From NCBI GenBank assembly GCA_033296885.1, contig MU863890.1, forward strand, positions 62,001 to 126,000: a stretch of 64,000 bases of DNA, in the 5' to 3' direction. Below, piece by piece: positions 1 to 13,942 of this stretch (the first letter of the stretch is position 1; every line of letters begins with the position of its first letter). Both the position numbers and the translations under genes were made by a program. The notes beneath the pieces were generated by a model, which saw nothing but the letters and a program-made list of their open reading frames with translations, was not told where the DNA came from and did no database searches. Origin of the DNA: Triangularia verruculosa. Taxonomy: Eukaryota; Ascomycota; Sordariomycetes; Sordariales; Podosporaceae.

Positions 1-3000
1 GGGCCCATTTTGGACCCATTCACATATTCCGTCGTCCCTCCTGAAAGTGGAAGACGCTGCAGACGATGCAACAAACACACTTCTCCATGACGAGATGGAC
101 ATGTCATTCATTGCCCTGAGGCACAGGCAGTGAGTGTACCGGTACAAAGGCTGATGCTCCCGGCGGACAGGGACAGAAAAGCGGATCCGAACGGTTGGGT
201 GGTTGCCAAACAGCTGCAGCCCTCGAAGCTGCCCCTGCCGTGCCCAGCCTCACCCAGCGATATCGTCCACATGGCTCCAGCTTGGAGCCTTGGACTACCC
301 CTCATTTCCAACCTCATTGGCCTCTATGCTGAAGCCTGTCCCGCAACCACGTTGTCCTCCTAGCCTCTCACTCTCTCCGGAGCCGGATAGCCGTCCGCCG
401 AGAAGCGCAAAGCACTGGACGAGAAACGGGATGCGGTCAAAGGGATCGCCCTCTGGTGATGCTGAGCCTGCGATTGACTGCCGGCACTCCCTGAGGGCAC
501 ATGGCACATGGCAAACGGCAACGCTGGATTGATCCAACTCCCAAGTCCCAGCCAACAGTCCTTTTCAGAAACACGAATTGCGCTGCATGAAAAGAGAGAA
601 TCCTCTTCATCCGAAGTGTCTGTTCTTGGCACCCCTACGACTCCGTTCCTACCCCTCCATAGCGTGCCCTCGTCCGCCGAGTGCTAGCTGCAGCTATAGT
701 TTTGCTTGCTGTTGGGATCTGAGGCACGCTGTGGGCGATCCTCATACCAGGGCGGGCAGCCCTTTGCCCTGAATCTTACCTCACCTACATGTACACCTTG
801 ATGGCATATGCAACCGGACCGTGCACAGAATATTGAGGCGCTAGGGGGCCACTGCAGGATCACTGTCCAGGGCCATGCGAGCGGGCGCAGAGCCTCGGTT
901 TCCATCTCCTTTGCGAAGCACTTCACCGACCCTCCCGGAGAGGTGTCCAAGAACTCCATTGCTAACACGGATAGAAATACGAATGCATGGGTGCTGACAG
1001 GCGCCCTTTGTTCCGAAGCGCTACCTGGGCACCCCCAACCCACCGGCCACAGCCCGCAGACGAATTGGCGGCAAACACAACAACAACGACAACGACAAGC
1101 CCTCGCTCCTCATTGCTCGGCCGTCTCAAACCTGCCCAGCCTGGCGATCAACGTTTTGATCATCTCTCGGATGGACACGCTCTCCTCCGCAGCAACCGTC
1201 GAAAAAAACCCAGGCCAAGATCCATTCCCGCCCGTGTAGTCTCCGCAGCATGATTGGATACCTAGCTTGCGCTGAACCAGTCGAATGCCCTCAATTCGTG
1301 CTCGGCATAATAGCGGGTCGTCCGAATCATGTCACGGGGCCAAAAATCTTAGCCTTGGGCGCCATTTTCTCGCTCGCTACAAGCGATAAAGTCCCTGCCG
1401 CTGGCCAGGGACCAGATCTTAACCCATCCCAATGACATCGTTCCCGCTGCCCTCTTTGTGATACCACCTCGCCAGCCCGGCCCCGCCTTCCCGGCAGAGC
1501 TCTTTCTAGCAAGCCGAATCACCCGGCACCACGCAGTCGACCAACTGTATGGGGCACTACCGACGTCGTCGTGCAGCCACACGACACCTTCTGGAAAAGA
1601 AACGTCGGGGGCCATCAGCAACAGCGCCAGCAGCCAACATGTACTATACTGTAGGCCCGTCGATGGCGCTAGTGGGATAAGCCGCGATATCAAGATGGAC
1701 TATGATGGCGTGATGGGCGCCGTACTTGACAGTTGAGTGTAACATCACTTCTGTAAACGCACGTACACAGCACGGCTCTTGCCATGTCCGGCGACACGCA
1801 AAGTGTCTGGGAATTGGGCTATGGTCAACCAATATGCCAATGCCGTGACGCTGACTTGTCATTTTCACTCGACTGGTGTTTCTCCGGGAGGCAGCCAAAA
1901 CAACTGAATGATCTGATAATCTGATCCGGCACACTGCAAAGTAGTGTACATGCTCCGTACCTCCCCCGGATTATCAAAGTTGAAACGGTAGCGCAGGAAG
2001 GATTGATGGCTTGATGTGCAGATCAGCAAGTGAACAAAGACATGAGCAGCAGGTGGCAGGATGGAGGTGGTGTGTCGGGTGTCAGTTCCTGGCTGGCATC
2101 GGTGACACCCAGTTGATCACCCGCACCGTCATGGCTGCCTCACCGCCAGCCTGGAAACCCGAGTGCTCCTCCGCATATCATGATAAACCGGGACTTGCAC
2201 CGTTAGTGGCCGGCGTCGGGATGGCCCCACCACGGATCGGCGACGATTGCGTGTTAGCCGCCGTTACCCAGACGTCCAACTCCCGAACTGTTTCAAACCT
2301 GGCAAACCGCAGAGATTATCTCTCCCGATAATCTCATCAGGGCCTTGGTCGGTCACAGTCATGTAGTGGCTTTTTGCTGAATCATTGGAATGTCGGCAAA
2401 TGCCCACGTTGTTCCTCACTCGATGCAACCTAAATACTCAGCTACTTCTATTCGCACTCCCGGGTTTCCTTCTCCCTGCCCTCTTCCGTCACATGGATTT
2501 CGAGCAATTCGGAACCAGGGGTCCTACCTCCCTCAAAAGCTCGAAAGCCTATCACGCACTTTTGATACAGCAAACCACCACGTCATGTCTTTTTCTTTGA
2601 CCTGGCCTGATCTGCCCTGTCTTGCCTTGACACAAAGTACGCAAAGCAATTCGGACGGGGCAAGGGCCAATGACATGCCATGACCACAGCCCGCCGATAT
2701 GAAGTGGTCTGGTTCGTCGGCGCAGATATCAGCGGACTCGTTATGGAAGGGGTTACAGCAGCGCCCCCTTAGCACTCCCACTCCCACTCCGGCCTCGCTC
2801 CATGGCTCTCTCATGGCTTCTCTTCCCTCTCTATCCCTCTCTACCCGCCGATGCGATGCCCAATGTGATGAACCGGTCCTGGCTTTTCTCATCACGCACG
2901 CAAGAGCGGAAATGCCGACTTATTGAAACGCTCACCGACTATGTGACTCGATGGGCTGGAATCCCCTTTCAGCTACCCGTAGTTTGCCACCGCTAGAGAA

Positions 3001-3664
3001 TTTTTTTATTTTTTTTTCACATCGTCAACAGTTGGCTCTCCCCCTGAGCTATCCGTGCCACGGTATCCTATGCGGCATTTCAATATATTTTCTTTTTTTG
3101 TTGAGCTGGTTGTCCTGCAGCCCGCTCCGGCGCCAATGAAGGCACCGGGGCAGACGGAAGCACGCCGGCGTGTTACCCTCTTTCCATGGACATGACCGAA
3201 TCTTTGGTTTGGCAGCAACCCCTTATCGTGGCCTCCTCTAGGCTGCTCCGTACAACAACAGGCTAATGGGCCGAGTTGGGCGGGAGGTCCCGCTGCCTCG
3301 CGGCATATCGAGGGATGTATCTGCAGGTTGCAGCTGCACTGACAACGCCGTGACGTGAAGGGTGTGCCCATGGAGATGGAAGACAAGAACGCGAAGCAAT
3401 AGGACGAGCTCGCGGAACCAGCAATAGATTCCGTGATGGGGATATGCGGCCAGCTCACGAATATGCAGAGCACACACTATCAATAAGGGTCTGAGCTGTC
3501 CGGCTTCCCCGGCGACCTTCCCCGTGGCACTTGCCAAACAGTTTTATCGACCGCGGAGGTGGTGCCGGCCGTGGCACATGGGCAATGTGTGGCCTGATGA
3601 AGCGCGGGATGTTTCGATCGAGTGTTGTATGAAGTTTGTTTTCTTGTGAGTGGATGGGGGGGAT

Positions 3665-3686
3665 AAAAAAAAAAAAAAAAAAAAAA
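3665..3686. repeat. poly(A) run of 22
   Basis: An uninterrupted run of 22 A (T on the minus strand) lies in the gene-free left part of the window. It is likely polymorphic in length. Confidence 0.95.
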
Positions 3687-3850
3687 CGGATCCGATCGGC
3701 CACAAGGGTGTGCTGTTCGCTTGCAACCAGAAATCTGCGACAAAACAAACAAATTGTGGAGCCCGTTTCTACACTGCAGCATGCTTTCTCTTTTTTCTGC
3801 TTCAACGACATTCGTCAACTCCCGCTCTCTCCCGTTCATCTACTATGGAG

Positions 3851-3874
3851 CAGCAGCAGCAGCAGCAGCAGCAG
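3851..3874 (+). repeat. (CAG)8 trinucleotide repeat
   Basis: Eight perfect CAG units follow an ATG GAG in frame. A short poly-Gln frame therefore exists, but it continues into sequence that does not look coding, so I list it only as a microsatellite. Confidence 0.9.
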
Positions 3875-5666
3875 TTCTTCAAGCCATCCCGCGCTGCATG
3901 CTGCTGGCTTCCTGCATGGTTAGCAAAACACCTGTCTTGTTGGCTTTCTCTTTCCCCCTTCTACCTCGGCCAATCTCAACCCGATGGATAAGGCAACATG
4001 ACGTTGGGATATTTCTAACCGACATGCCACCCCCTCACCCCAGAGGGACGACACAACAGGGCGGGCAGGTATCCAAGATCGGTGCTCTTGTTTGCGATCT
4101 CGAGATGCGTCTGTCTGGGGGGTTACGAAAGCGTGCTGCTGCACCATGCAAGAAACCCGCGAACCTGCCTCTTGTGTATGTATTGACAGCGCAGCGGTGG
4201 TGCGGGGGCCTAGTTTCTTCAACCTGCTTGATGCATTCGGGGGCTGCAAATCGCTCAATCCGGCAACCAAAGACAGGTCAGCAGTTTTGGTGTCTCCTTC
4301 TTCCCCTCTTCGGCTGCTGCTGGTGGTGGTGGTGGCAGGCAACGGAGGTTTCAGGGACAATTGTTTTTAAACATCGGAAGAACGGACGGGGACGGCCTGT
4401 TGTTGTATTATGCCATCCCAATGGGTACATCTTTGCATGGACGACCCGGCCGGCGGTGCACCACCTCAGTTCGTATACGCATGGCCAGTTCAGTGGGGGG
4501 AAATCCACGGCAGTCCTTGGGATTCTCTGACCTACCTAACTTGATCAATCTAGGCAAAAAAAATTTGTCTCTTATCAGAATCAATGGGGGTTGTAGTGTA
4601 GCGGCATGTTGGGGGTCACCTCCCAAAAAAAGGGTTTGCTGACTTTGTTGTGTAGTTTCACGATGATTTTATATCTACGGACGGGAAATCGGCATTAGTC
4701 AACCCTTGCAGCCCGGGGCAAGGAAGGACACCTTACCTCACCCAACCCCCCAAACTTTTCGTGCCGTGGTGGTTTTTGTGCCGTAGTGGTTTTTGTGCCG
4801 TGGTGGTGTTGGTGGCGCTTTGGCCCTGTCTGCTGCACATCATTTCCGATGCATCAAAGAGCCAGGATGTTTGAGCATGGGGGAGGTGATGTTTGCCGGG
4901 GAGAGGGAGACTGGGATAGAACTACCTGATCTTGACGGGCACATGAAATGCGAATATCCAAATGAAGCATCTGTTGCGGGCCGGAGCCTGGGTCGGGGTT
5001 GTGGGTTGACAAGCAGGTAAGGAACCAAGTACTGGACTTGAAGACTGACGTGTTGAAGGGAGCGCGGTACATACATGGGTACTGTATACACATTGCCGGA
5101 GGAGATGCTAATCATGCAAGATTTCACCCTGCTTACAAGTCTACGGTTTTCATATTCTGCCATAATGGCGACATTGAGTTCTGTCTGGCGGACGCAGCCC
5201 CAGCAGGTACAGTTCAAGGCCGGAACAAACGCCGGACTTCTTTGAACATGGCCGAGTAATGTCCATCCACAGGCAATTCCGCCGCCGAGGTTAAAAGCAG
5301 GAAATTTTTTTTTTCCCGGAACACCAAAAGATGTTGTGTCATACCTAGCGTCGTCAGTTTTTTTATTATGGGGGGAAAGGTAGGTAAGGTAGGTAGGTAG
5401 CTCAATATTAAATTACAGAAAGTACCGATTACATAATACAGTACTACTACGTACTCATAACCCCGCTGCGGCGTGCTTCGTTTTCCCCGCGCGAAACCAA
5501 CACTTCCTCCCGTCCCCCCTCCCTTGGAAGGAAAGGAGTTTTCTAGAATCCTTCCCACACTGGCTGAAGGCAAAATTATTGTCTCCACCTCCACAATTTT
5601 TTTTTTTTTTTGGTTCAGCATGGTACCAACAACCGACCCGTTTTCGGCTGAGTCGGGAGTGTGGTG

Positions 5667-5706
5667 TGGTGGTGGTGGTGGTGGTTGCCCGGGGGGGGGG
5701 GGGGGG
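5667..5706 (+). repeat. (GGT)n followed by a 16-G run
   Basis: A GGT repeat (5667-5685) is followed by GCCC and 16 consecutive G (5691-5706). Several closely spaced G runs on one strand could form a G-quadruplex. The minus strand is a C/ACC tract. Confidence 0.9.
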
Positions 5707-7120
5707 ATTATGACGTAGTGTTTTCACGTGGGAGGAGGAAGGAGGGATTGGGGGCTACTCTAGCACTAACAGATACCGTGATCTGATTTGTATGATTGGG
5801 AGGGCCAATATATATCGGAGAAATCTTGGGGAGTGTGTTTTTTGGTAGGCAAAGCTTGTGTGGATGGGTTGAGTGGGAGGGTGATGGGACAAGGCGGATG
5901 GAGGGGATGGACAGGAGGGAGGGAAAGGGAGGGGGGGAAAGGGGAGGTAAGGTAGGTGGGTGATTTGTGCGCCCACCCTTTTTTTTCTTCTTTTTTTTTC
6001 TCACGGGAGGTGTTTTCCTGAGAATTGGATTGTCGGTGTTTTTTTTTTTTTTTTGAGATGAGTGAGATGTTGAGATTGAATCCCACCACCCACACAGACA
6101 CAGATATATACGGACACGTTTTTTTACTCTTGTTGTTTTAATGGGTTTGGGAGTAAGACTTGGGGTTGATATTGGATATATTAAGACAGCCAGCCGCGGG
6201 AGAAGAGAGAAGAAAAGTTCCTCCGAGGGTTTGGGCTTGGAGGGTCAGGTGGAAGGGGGGATGACCCGGCGTTGGGTTTAGGGCAGAAGAGGGCGGGGGG
6301 TAGAGGGGGTAGAGGGGGTGTGTAACATGGCACATAATTAATCACTGGTGAGTGAGCTGCAGCCTCGGCCGAGTGCGAAGTTTTTTTTTGGATATACATA
6401 CATTGATCGGGGACACGAGGACAAACAAACAAGGTAAAGGTAGGGCAAGGGGGTCTGTGAGTTGGAGGGAAAAGTGAGAGGTGATGCATCATCGAAGATG
6501 AGCTGCTGAAGAAAAGACAATGGGGGACAATGGGAGCAGTGACCATCTCGAGGTTGAGGGGAGGTGTTACATGATGGAGATGAGGGAGGCCAACCAGTAA
6601 CTTGGCTGACATTGACGGCTGATACTACGTGCTTGGACAGAAGCTGGTTTGCCGATGCTGCCGATTTACCTACTCTGACTGACTGGCTGAGACAGACAAG
6701 TGTGTTGAATTTTCATGATATATTGGTGGTGAATAAGGGGGTGGGAAAAGACGGCTACGCGGCTTCGATACGTATGGAAAGGGGGAAACAGCGGGTAGAC
6801 GGGCTGGCTTATTACACCGCTAGAAAACCCCATTCCATGGAAGACGGGCCGAGATTTATTTTGGTTTCTCAAGAGATCTACAGAATCCTTTTGGTACACT
6901 GCCTCACGCTTCGCACTCGGTAATAAAAGGGTAAAAGCTTTTTGCTTACTGCGCCCGCTTGGCTGGCTCGCTGTCTTTACATCTCATCCAGTCGATGGTA
7001 AGTTAGGTACCTATGGGGAATGAGCAACAGGAGTTTCAGCCGCAGAAAAGCGTTATACTATGTACTGTCCATGTGTATAGAGGTCATGTAACTTTTTCTC
7101 TTTTTTGGGGGGGAGTCGCA

Positions 7121-7186
7121 ACACACACACACACCTCGCTTACCCGCTTACCTACCTCGGTTCAATGTCTTTGGCAGAAAAGGGGG

Positions 7187-7210
<24 letters not shown>
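7121..7210 (+). repeat. two (AC)n microsatellites
   Basis: (AC)7 lies at 7121-7134 and (AC)12 at 7187-7210, separated by 52 bp. No coding context is visible. Confidence 0.95.
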
Positions 7211-7217
<7 letters not shown>

Positions 7218-10200
7218 CTTACTTCCGTTCTCCTTCTTTAACGAACAGTTCGGCGGGGAAAAAATGGTGTTATGTCGGGCCGGCACGGGGTTTTTGCGGG
7301 ATGTGAGTTGTCATAATATTTTTTGGAAGCACGCCACATCGATGCTTGCAGATTTGGAGAAAGAAACTGCGGTTCATGTACCTACCTACCGGCTTGTCGC
7401 ACTTGGCGGCTGTTATGTTTTAGTCTGAGAGAAAAGTCTGAGGGGATAATCTGAATCTTTCTCGGAGTCGGCACGGCTTGTTGTTGTTGTTGTTGTGTAA
7501 AGTCAGCCTCATTGGGTCGATCGCAGCGATCTGATGGCTGGATTTGGCTTTTTGCAGGATGGGGCTTGCTGCATGAGCAGGAGAGGGTAAAGAGGGTGAG
7601 GGGGGCTTAAAGTTCATCAAACTTCGTTATGGAATGTTCGGTTTGTTGCTGCTGCTGCTGCTCGCCGGTCTCCTCAAGTCGCTTGGGGGGTTTTATGGAG
7701 TTTGTGACGTCTTGGTGAGTCCTTTTGTGAGGACTTTTGTGATGAGAAAGGAGTCTTTGGGGTGCATGTGAGTGCATATTTTCTTGGGCAAATGGGATAT
7801 TATGGCTCTTCCTATTTGTTGTCCGTCTACGAGAAGTAGCTGTTGTAGATGGACATAGCATACACCTCTTTCTGGGCGGGATGATGAGTCAGGCCCGAGG
7901 TTGCTGTGCCGGAGATGTTGATATCGGCAAAAGGATGCAACTCACATCTATTTTTTTTGTTCTCTGTCGGGAATGAAAGGCATTGTCCCACCTCCTGTTC
8001 GTTACCTTACCCAATAGATTTCTCGCTACTCGGCGGCTCTTCCCTTTTTGCCCTTTCGGTTCCCTCCTACCTTTGTGCTAGGTGGTATTTTGGTGTCTGT
8101 GTAACCCGACATATCAGATGCGCAGAGATGCAGAAAGCTATCTTTTCAGTTCGGCGGTCTGGAAACAAACTCTGCCAAGGATTATCGCTGCTGTCATATT
8201 GTTGCTGTTGTCTCGTGAAAACTAACGTGAGCTAACGTGAGGAAGGATCATGTGAGCCAACCCTACACAGTAAGAGCTGGTCGTTGGGTGAGAAGATGAT
8301 TGCGAGTGAGGCTGAGAAGGATGAGGATGAGTTGGTCAGCCGTGCAGATAGGCATGTGCTTGCGTTGTCTGGAGAAGGAAGATCATGTGTGACGAGCACC
8401 GATATGAGTTATCATTGTATTATATTGCTCGCTGTTGCATGTTGTAAGGGAACTCTGCAGTATATTCCGTGCTTTGTAGCGAGTGACGGTTGCAGCTAGT
8501 GTTTCTTATCAGTGTGTGGGATTCACAGGCTTTCCTGATCTGTATCAGGAAGGCTGGCTGGGGTGGTGACGGATTAGGCTGGTATCCTGTGGTACGGGCC
8601 CCCCCCGAAGAGAAGCTGGTTTTGGGAGGCTGCTGCTTTCGCGTCAGCAATGCTGATGAGAGTTGCTGAAGATATCAGATTTGGCTTTGACACGTGGAGA
8701 GGGGGATGGTTACGGTGATGTTGAGGCAGCCAGTGATCGAGTCTTTTGTTATGGTACAGGACAGCACAATATTGATGATTCAGAGAGCTGACAAAGTTGA
8801 GATGAATCTCGGCTGCTGCCGAAGACCATGGCTGGCTGGGCCGAGTTGCAGTGATGGAGGGCTGGTTGCCTCACCATCGTGCGCGGCCTGCGGACTGCGG
8901 CTTTTGCACCGCCTTGGTTTCATCTCGACTGCCGCTGCTTCTTTCTTCTTTCGGCATGATCCCAGGCCCACGGAAGAATTTCCGTTGGTCGTTTGGGCTG
9001 CTTTGACCTTCTCAGGATGTAGGTACCTAGTGTCGGAGGTCGGAGGTCGGAGGTCGGTCTTGGTTCTGCTCCCGTTGGGAGCCATGCATATCTTCACCGC
9101 TGTCTCCACAATGAGCGACCAACATACGGTATCTTACGCAACACTCGGACATGGCTTTGCGAAATAGGGACAACCTTGCATGGCGCGTCGGTAAGAGTGA
9201 CTGGGAGAATGCTACGCTATATTTGGCTCGTCAGTGATGTGCTTTTTATTATCTGAATTATTGCGTTCAGCAGGGCCTGTCTGGGGAATGGGGATGACTT
9301 GCAAACGATGAGACCAGAGCCCCGGACAGCTCCGGGGCTCCGAGCGGGTGGACGGCCGTGTATGCCAGAGTGTCGGAAATTGGCCGGAGGTTACAGCTGA
9401 AGATTTCTTGCTGACATTTTTACTGGATATCATCAATATTGCGTATGATGCTCTCTTGATCCATGCCTCGGTCCCCGCAAGGGTACCTTGGCTGTTCCGA
9501 TACCATACTGTGATATCGATGACCCTGTCATGCATCCACGTCCCCATGCAAGACCGGCGACAGCGATGAGCAGTTGCTGCTTTGATCCTCAGACAAAGTA
9601 AAAATAAGGCGTCATGTCTCACAGCATTAGAGCCAAGTATATTCATGCAGACACTGCCATCCAGTCCCCCCATGTCGATTCTGTCATGCAGTCTCCGGTT
9701 GCACTCACCAGCTCTTACACTAGCTTAGCTGGCGTATAAAATTGCCGACCAATTGGCCGGTTTGTTGATGGGGGCTGGTGGATGTATGATCATGCTTCTA
9801 TACATATGTTCTCTTCCTTTGAACTGTACATATGTGCCCGGGTGACACGACATGCCGGCCGCATGGATCCCGCATGAGTTTACTCGGGGCACTAGCAGTG
9901 ATTAAGGAAAGGGATGGTGACCGTACCCGACAGCGACGGGGGCCTGACTTTATTACTCATCCAAGAGAGTAAGCCGGAGAGAAGAAGTCGGACTTATTTT
10001 CTCAGATTCGTTGATCTGGCATCAAGATGGATGGATGGAGCGGGCGGGTAAGAGGGAGGGAAAGGGGGAAAGCGAGGAACAGGATGGATACACAGCAGCA
10101 ATTTTGCACTTTTCCTTGCTTGCGTTGGGCCCGGCAGAGAAGATATATCGCTGCAAGTTCGATTGTTTTCGTGGCCACATGTTACGAAGGCTGTGTGGCT

Positions 10201-10868
10201 GAATGGGTTCGGAAGGAATTGGTTGCCTTCTTTTGTTTCTGTGCGGTTTGTGCCCCTGCCAGTCTTATCGCTCTGTTGACGTTGTTCTCTCCCGACAGTG
10301 AGGTAGCCTGACCGGGTGCTGCATCTTGTATTTCTCAATTTTTGCTTCTTTTTTTCTCGTCCCTGCAGTTGCGATTCGTCGATGAAGTTAGTCACCGAGA
10401 TCGGAGGCCATGCTCGGGGCTTACTCCGGCTTTTTTTATGGGATTAGTCGTTGGACAGACCGTCCCGGTAGTCTGGGACCAATGTTGTCCGAGGTCGGGG
10501 GACTACTCGGAAATGTCACCGGATTCCGTTATAGGTGTAGTCTTTCAGTTCTTGACATGTTTTCGGCGTTCGTCGAGTGTCGTCAGATGGCTGACTGATG
10601 ATATCAAACCTGGGTGTTACGGAACCAGGCTCGGAGATATCATAAGGGGGTCTCGGTGATGGTCGGTCAGGCTTCGGGATTTAGGGAGTGGCATGTATCG
10701 TCAGTAGCTCCCATGTGTGCCCGGGTTACACGAGGTCTCGGATCACTTTCAGTCAACACTGCCGACGCCGAGAGGACTGGCTTGGGCTGGCTGACCAGAG
10801 ACAATTGCGTATCTGATGCAGAGAACTCTTACTTAGGTACAGACATGTTTCGCTGGAAAGTTTGGTTT

Positions 10869-11064
10869 AGGTGAGACCACCGGTGAGAACTGAGAATGCA
10901 GGGTCGTGATGGGAGCACTGATCAGTGAGGCCGGGCTCTGGATACGTACCTGACCTATCTGGTACTTTAGCTTCAGATAAGGTACTGTAGCATGATCATC
11001 GCGGGGTGAGCAAACAGGGCTTCATTGCTACACACGCAATTGTCAAGGTGAGACCACCGGTGAG
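10869..11064 (+). repeat. 19-nt direct repeat, 177 bp apart
   Basis: The same 19 nt (AGGTGAGACCACCGGTGAG) occurs at 10869-10887 and 11046-11064. Each copy holds two GGTGAG half-sites around ACCACC. No ORF or mobile-element feature accompanies them. Confidence 0.85.
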
Positions 11065-13922
11065 GAGCATCAGAGATAAAGAAAGAACAGACATGGGACG
11101 GATAGTGCCGGTATGGAACGGTCTGGGGCGGTAAAGGGTAGCAACAGCTCGCAGGTTTGGGCAGCAAAGCACAAGCTAAGACATGTCGTTGTGATGTTGA
11201 TGACGGTAGTCGAGCTTGGTGTCAGTACCAGCGGAAGGTACCCCTGAGTCTAGACCCCTGAGCCTTGATAAGCATGCTTATGACATGGCAAGACACGAAA
11301 GACATGGCTCGGGTTGCAGGCGCCGGGCAATACAGAATGGACAATGTTTAATGTAGTCTGTAAGTGTCAAGTATCTTCGATGGACCCTGCCCTTGCCGTT
11401 AAAAAGTGATAAGCTAGACACTCGGATGCGACTAGAACCAAAGTAAGAATCATCATGGAATGACTCACCTTAGAAGAATCATGTAAGTACCTAAGTAGTC
11501 GTGGACCCTTGAACCCTGACCTTGCTTTAGAGTGTTAGGACTGACAACTATGAGAGTCAAAATGATGAGACATGGGACGACACGAATGACATGATTTGCT
11601 TGTGACATAGACTCTCAAGAAGTAAGCAGCCGAGCACCCCTGAGCGCGCGACCTCTGTTGACATCGTGTCTTTGACATAGCTCATGGCTCGACCCTGATA
11701 GCCTTGAAAAGCATGAAAGGCATGCAACCATCCGTCGCGGGGTCGACCCCTTGACAGGGCGGTGAATTTGACACCGGGTCTCTCTCTTTCGCGTCCTGAA
11801 GCACGCAGGTACCTAACCGCGAAACAACCATCACCTCGGAGCGCTCACCGATGAGATAACGAAGATGGTAAGGTGGCATCACAATGAGCGATATGGCTAC
11901 CTGCATGATTTCACTCTCCCATGCCGAACAAAGTCTCAGTACCTATTTGACAAGACGACAGACAACTGACAAGACAACAGACAGGAGGGTCAGAGACATT
12001 TCCCGCGCTACCCGGGTGGGGGCTGCAGAAAGAAAGGAGCGGTCAATGAGGAGGGGGAAAACGAAGCCTGACTGGACTCGGTAGGGTGTACAAGACCAGG
12101 ATAGGGGTATGATCAAGCAGCGGGTGCTTGCATTTGTTGACAGATTTGGATGTTTTTAGAGTGACGGGCAAGGAAGAACCTTGGCGTTGTCGATGTTTTC
12201 CCCGCATGATAGTACGAAGGCGTGGTCTTAAACAAGGCGAAGAGGTACCTAGTTAGCATCGTGATGAAGTGAGGCGAGGAAACGATAAGGGGGAAATGTG
12301 GGTCTTCTCAGGGGTAAATGTTTCCAAACAAACGAAGCCAGTGGGATGGACATGCTGCTTGAGAGTGACTCTGTATACGAACACCAAGCCAAGTTGCTCA
12401 AATTATCTGGGGAAGGGGTGCCACAGAGGGCTTCAGGTATCACAAACAAAGTGGGAATGAGTAACACCGAGAGGTCATCAGCTGCAATTTGAACACCTTG
12501 ATGGCCACCTAGGTAGCCAGCGCTTGGAAGCAATAAGCAACACTTCATCATCTTCATCGAGTCCTCCTTCTGTAACGTGAAATTAAACTGCGCATTGCAT
12601 TGGTATGTAGCTCGCATCTTCACCCAATTGTTGATGCATCTGATGGTTAGACATGAGACGGATTTCCTGTTTCGGCATTGGCCCGCTGGCTTCAGTTCTC
12701 GCAGTTGCATGGTGTAGGTATCTTGAACTTTTGGAATGACAGTCGCCTATTCTGCTGCATCTGCGAGAGAACGGACATACCCGAGCGTGCCTAACTCTTG
12801 ACCTGCTTCTTTCAGTTCTGAGCAACTCGAATCACAGCTGCTGGTGGGCTCGTCCAATTACAACTATCGACATAGGTATCTGCATTGCTGCATTTTTTCT
12901 GACAATCCACATCGTTTCCAGTTGCATCATTGGGGACACTCAGGCTACCTCAGTCGCTTACCGACGAACAGATGGAGGCTTCTGTCTGTTCTCCTACCAA
13001 CCACTTACTGTCCCGAATCACCCCCCCTTGTTCAGCTGTTATGTATGTATATCAACTGCGCATGCATCATGTCGGTATATCACCATCTTTGAATGGACGA
13101 TTCTCCTCCCAGCCCCCAGCCCCCCTTGAATTGCATGCACTCATTTCTTCTTTCAATCTGGTGTGTGTTCCTTTTTGAGGGGAAGCAATCCTTTGCAGTT
13201 GATTGGCCACTCAAAAGGAACAAAAGACCAGAAAAAGAAGGAATTATACCGGCCGTCCCCGACGAGAAAGATGCAACTTGCCGGCCCGAGGCTTGGAGGT
13301 GTCCATTCTTTCGGGTCACACAAGGCTCCCTGCCTCGACATGGATGAGCTGTCATGAAGAGATATTAATTTCTCTGCCAGTGACTGTTTCAGGGCCAGCG
13401 CAGATCAAGGCTTGGATGGCGTCGGATCAAGGACAGAAAGTGAAGCTGAGATATATTGGTCGCCGATCTGTGTTTGCGTATAGTAGTCGGTGAGTCGGTG
13501 AGTCTATTTTGGGAGACCGGGCAGGGTATCTGCTACGCAGACAGAGTGAAACTGCATCAAGGTGAAGGCAATCAATCTCGTTCGAGTGGATGCTGCAGAT
13601 GTGGCCGCATTGTCTCTCAAGACGGTGAGATGAACAGACGGCACAATCTAGCCGAAGAACTGATACCTCACAACTGATTACTTCAGTCATATCGATCCCC
13701 TAGCTTTTTGGCCGATTAGTAAGGCGACTTTGGCTTCACTATGCACTTGAGAGAAATACCATCTCGCCACTTCAAATTCCATGAGGAAAACGACCCAGCC
13801 CAATGGATGAAGTGGGTACGCTACGGCAGTGGTTACGGCTACGGGAGCGGTAGCGGAGGAAAGGGAGGCAACGGGTACGGTGCGGATGGCACCCGTTGAC
13901 CCATTGATAGGAAACGGGCAGC

Positions 13923-13942
13923 GGAAGGAAGGAAGGAAGGAA
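13923..13942 (+). repeat. (GGAA)5 microsatellite
   Basis: Five GGAA units continue into GGGAGGGA. The segment lies in the gene-free left part of the window. Confidence 0.9.

Noticed and set aside
3721..4530. 269-codon plus-strand frame with poly-Ala in the left gap
   Set aside because: The poly-Ala comes from the (CAG)8 microsatellite read in another frame. The remainder has no domain or conserved look, and overlapping frames are equally open.
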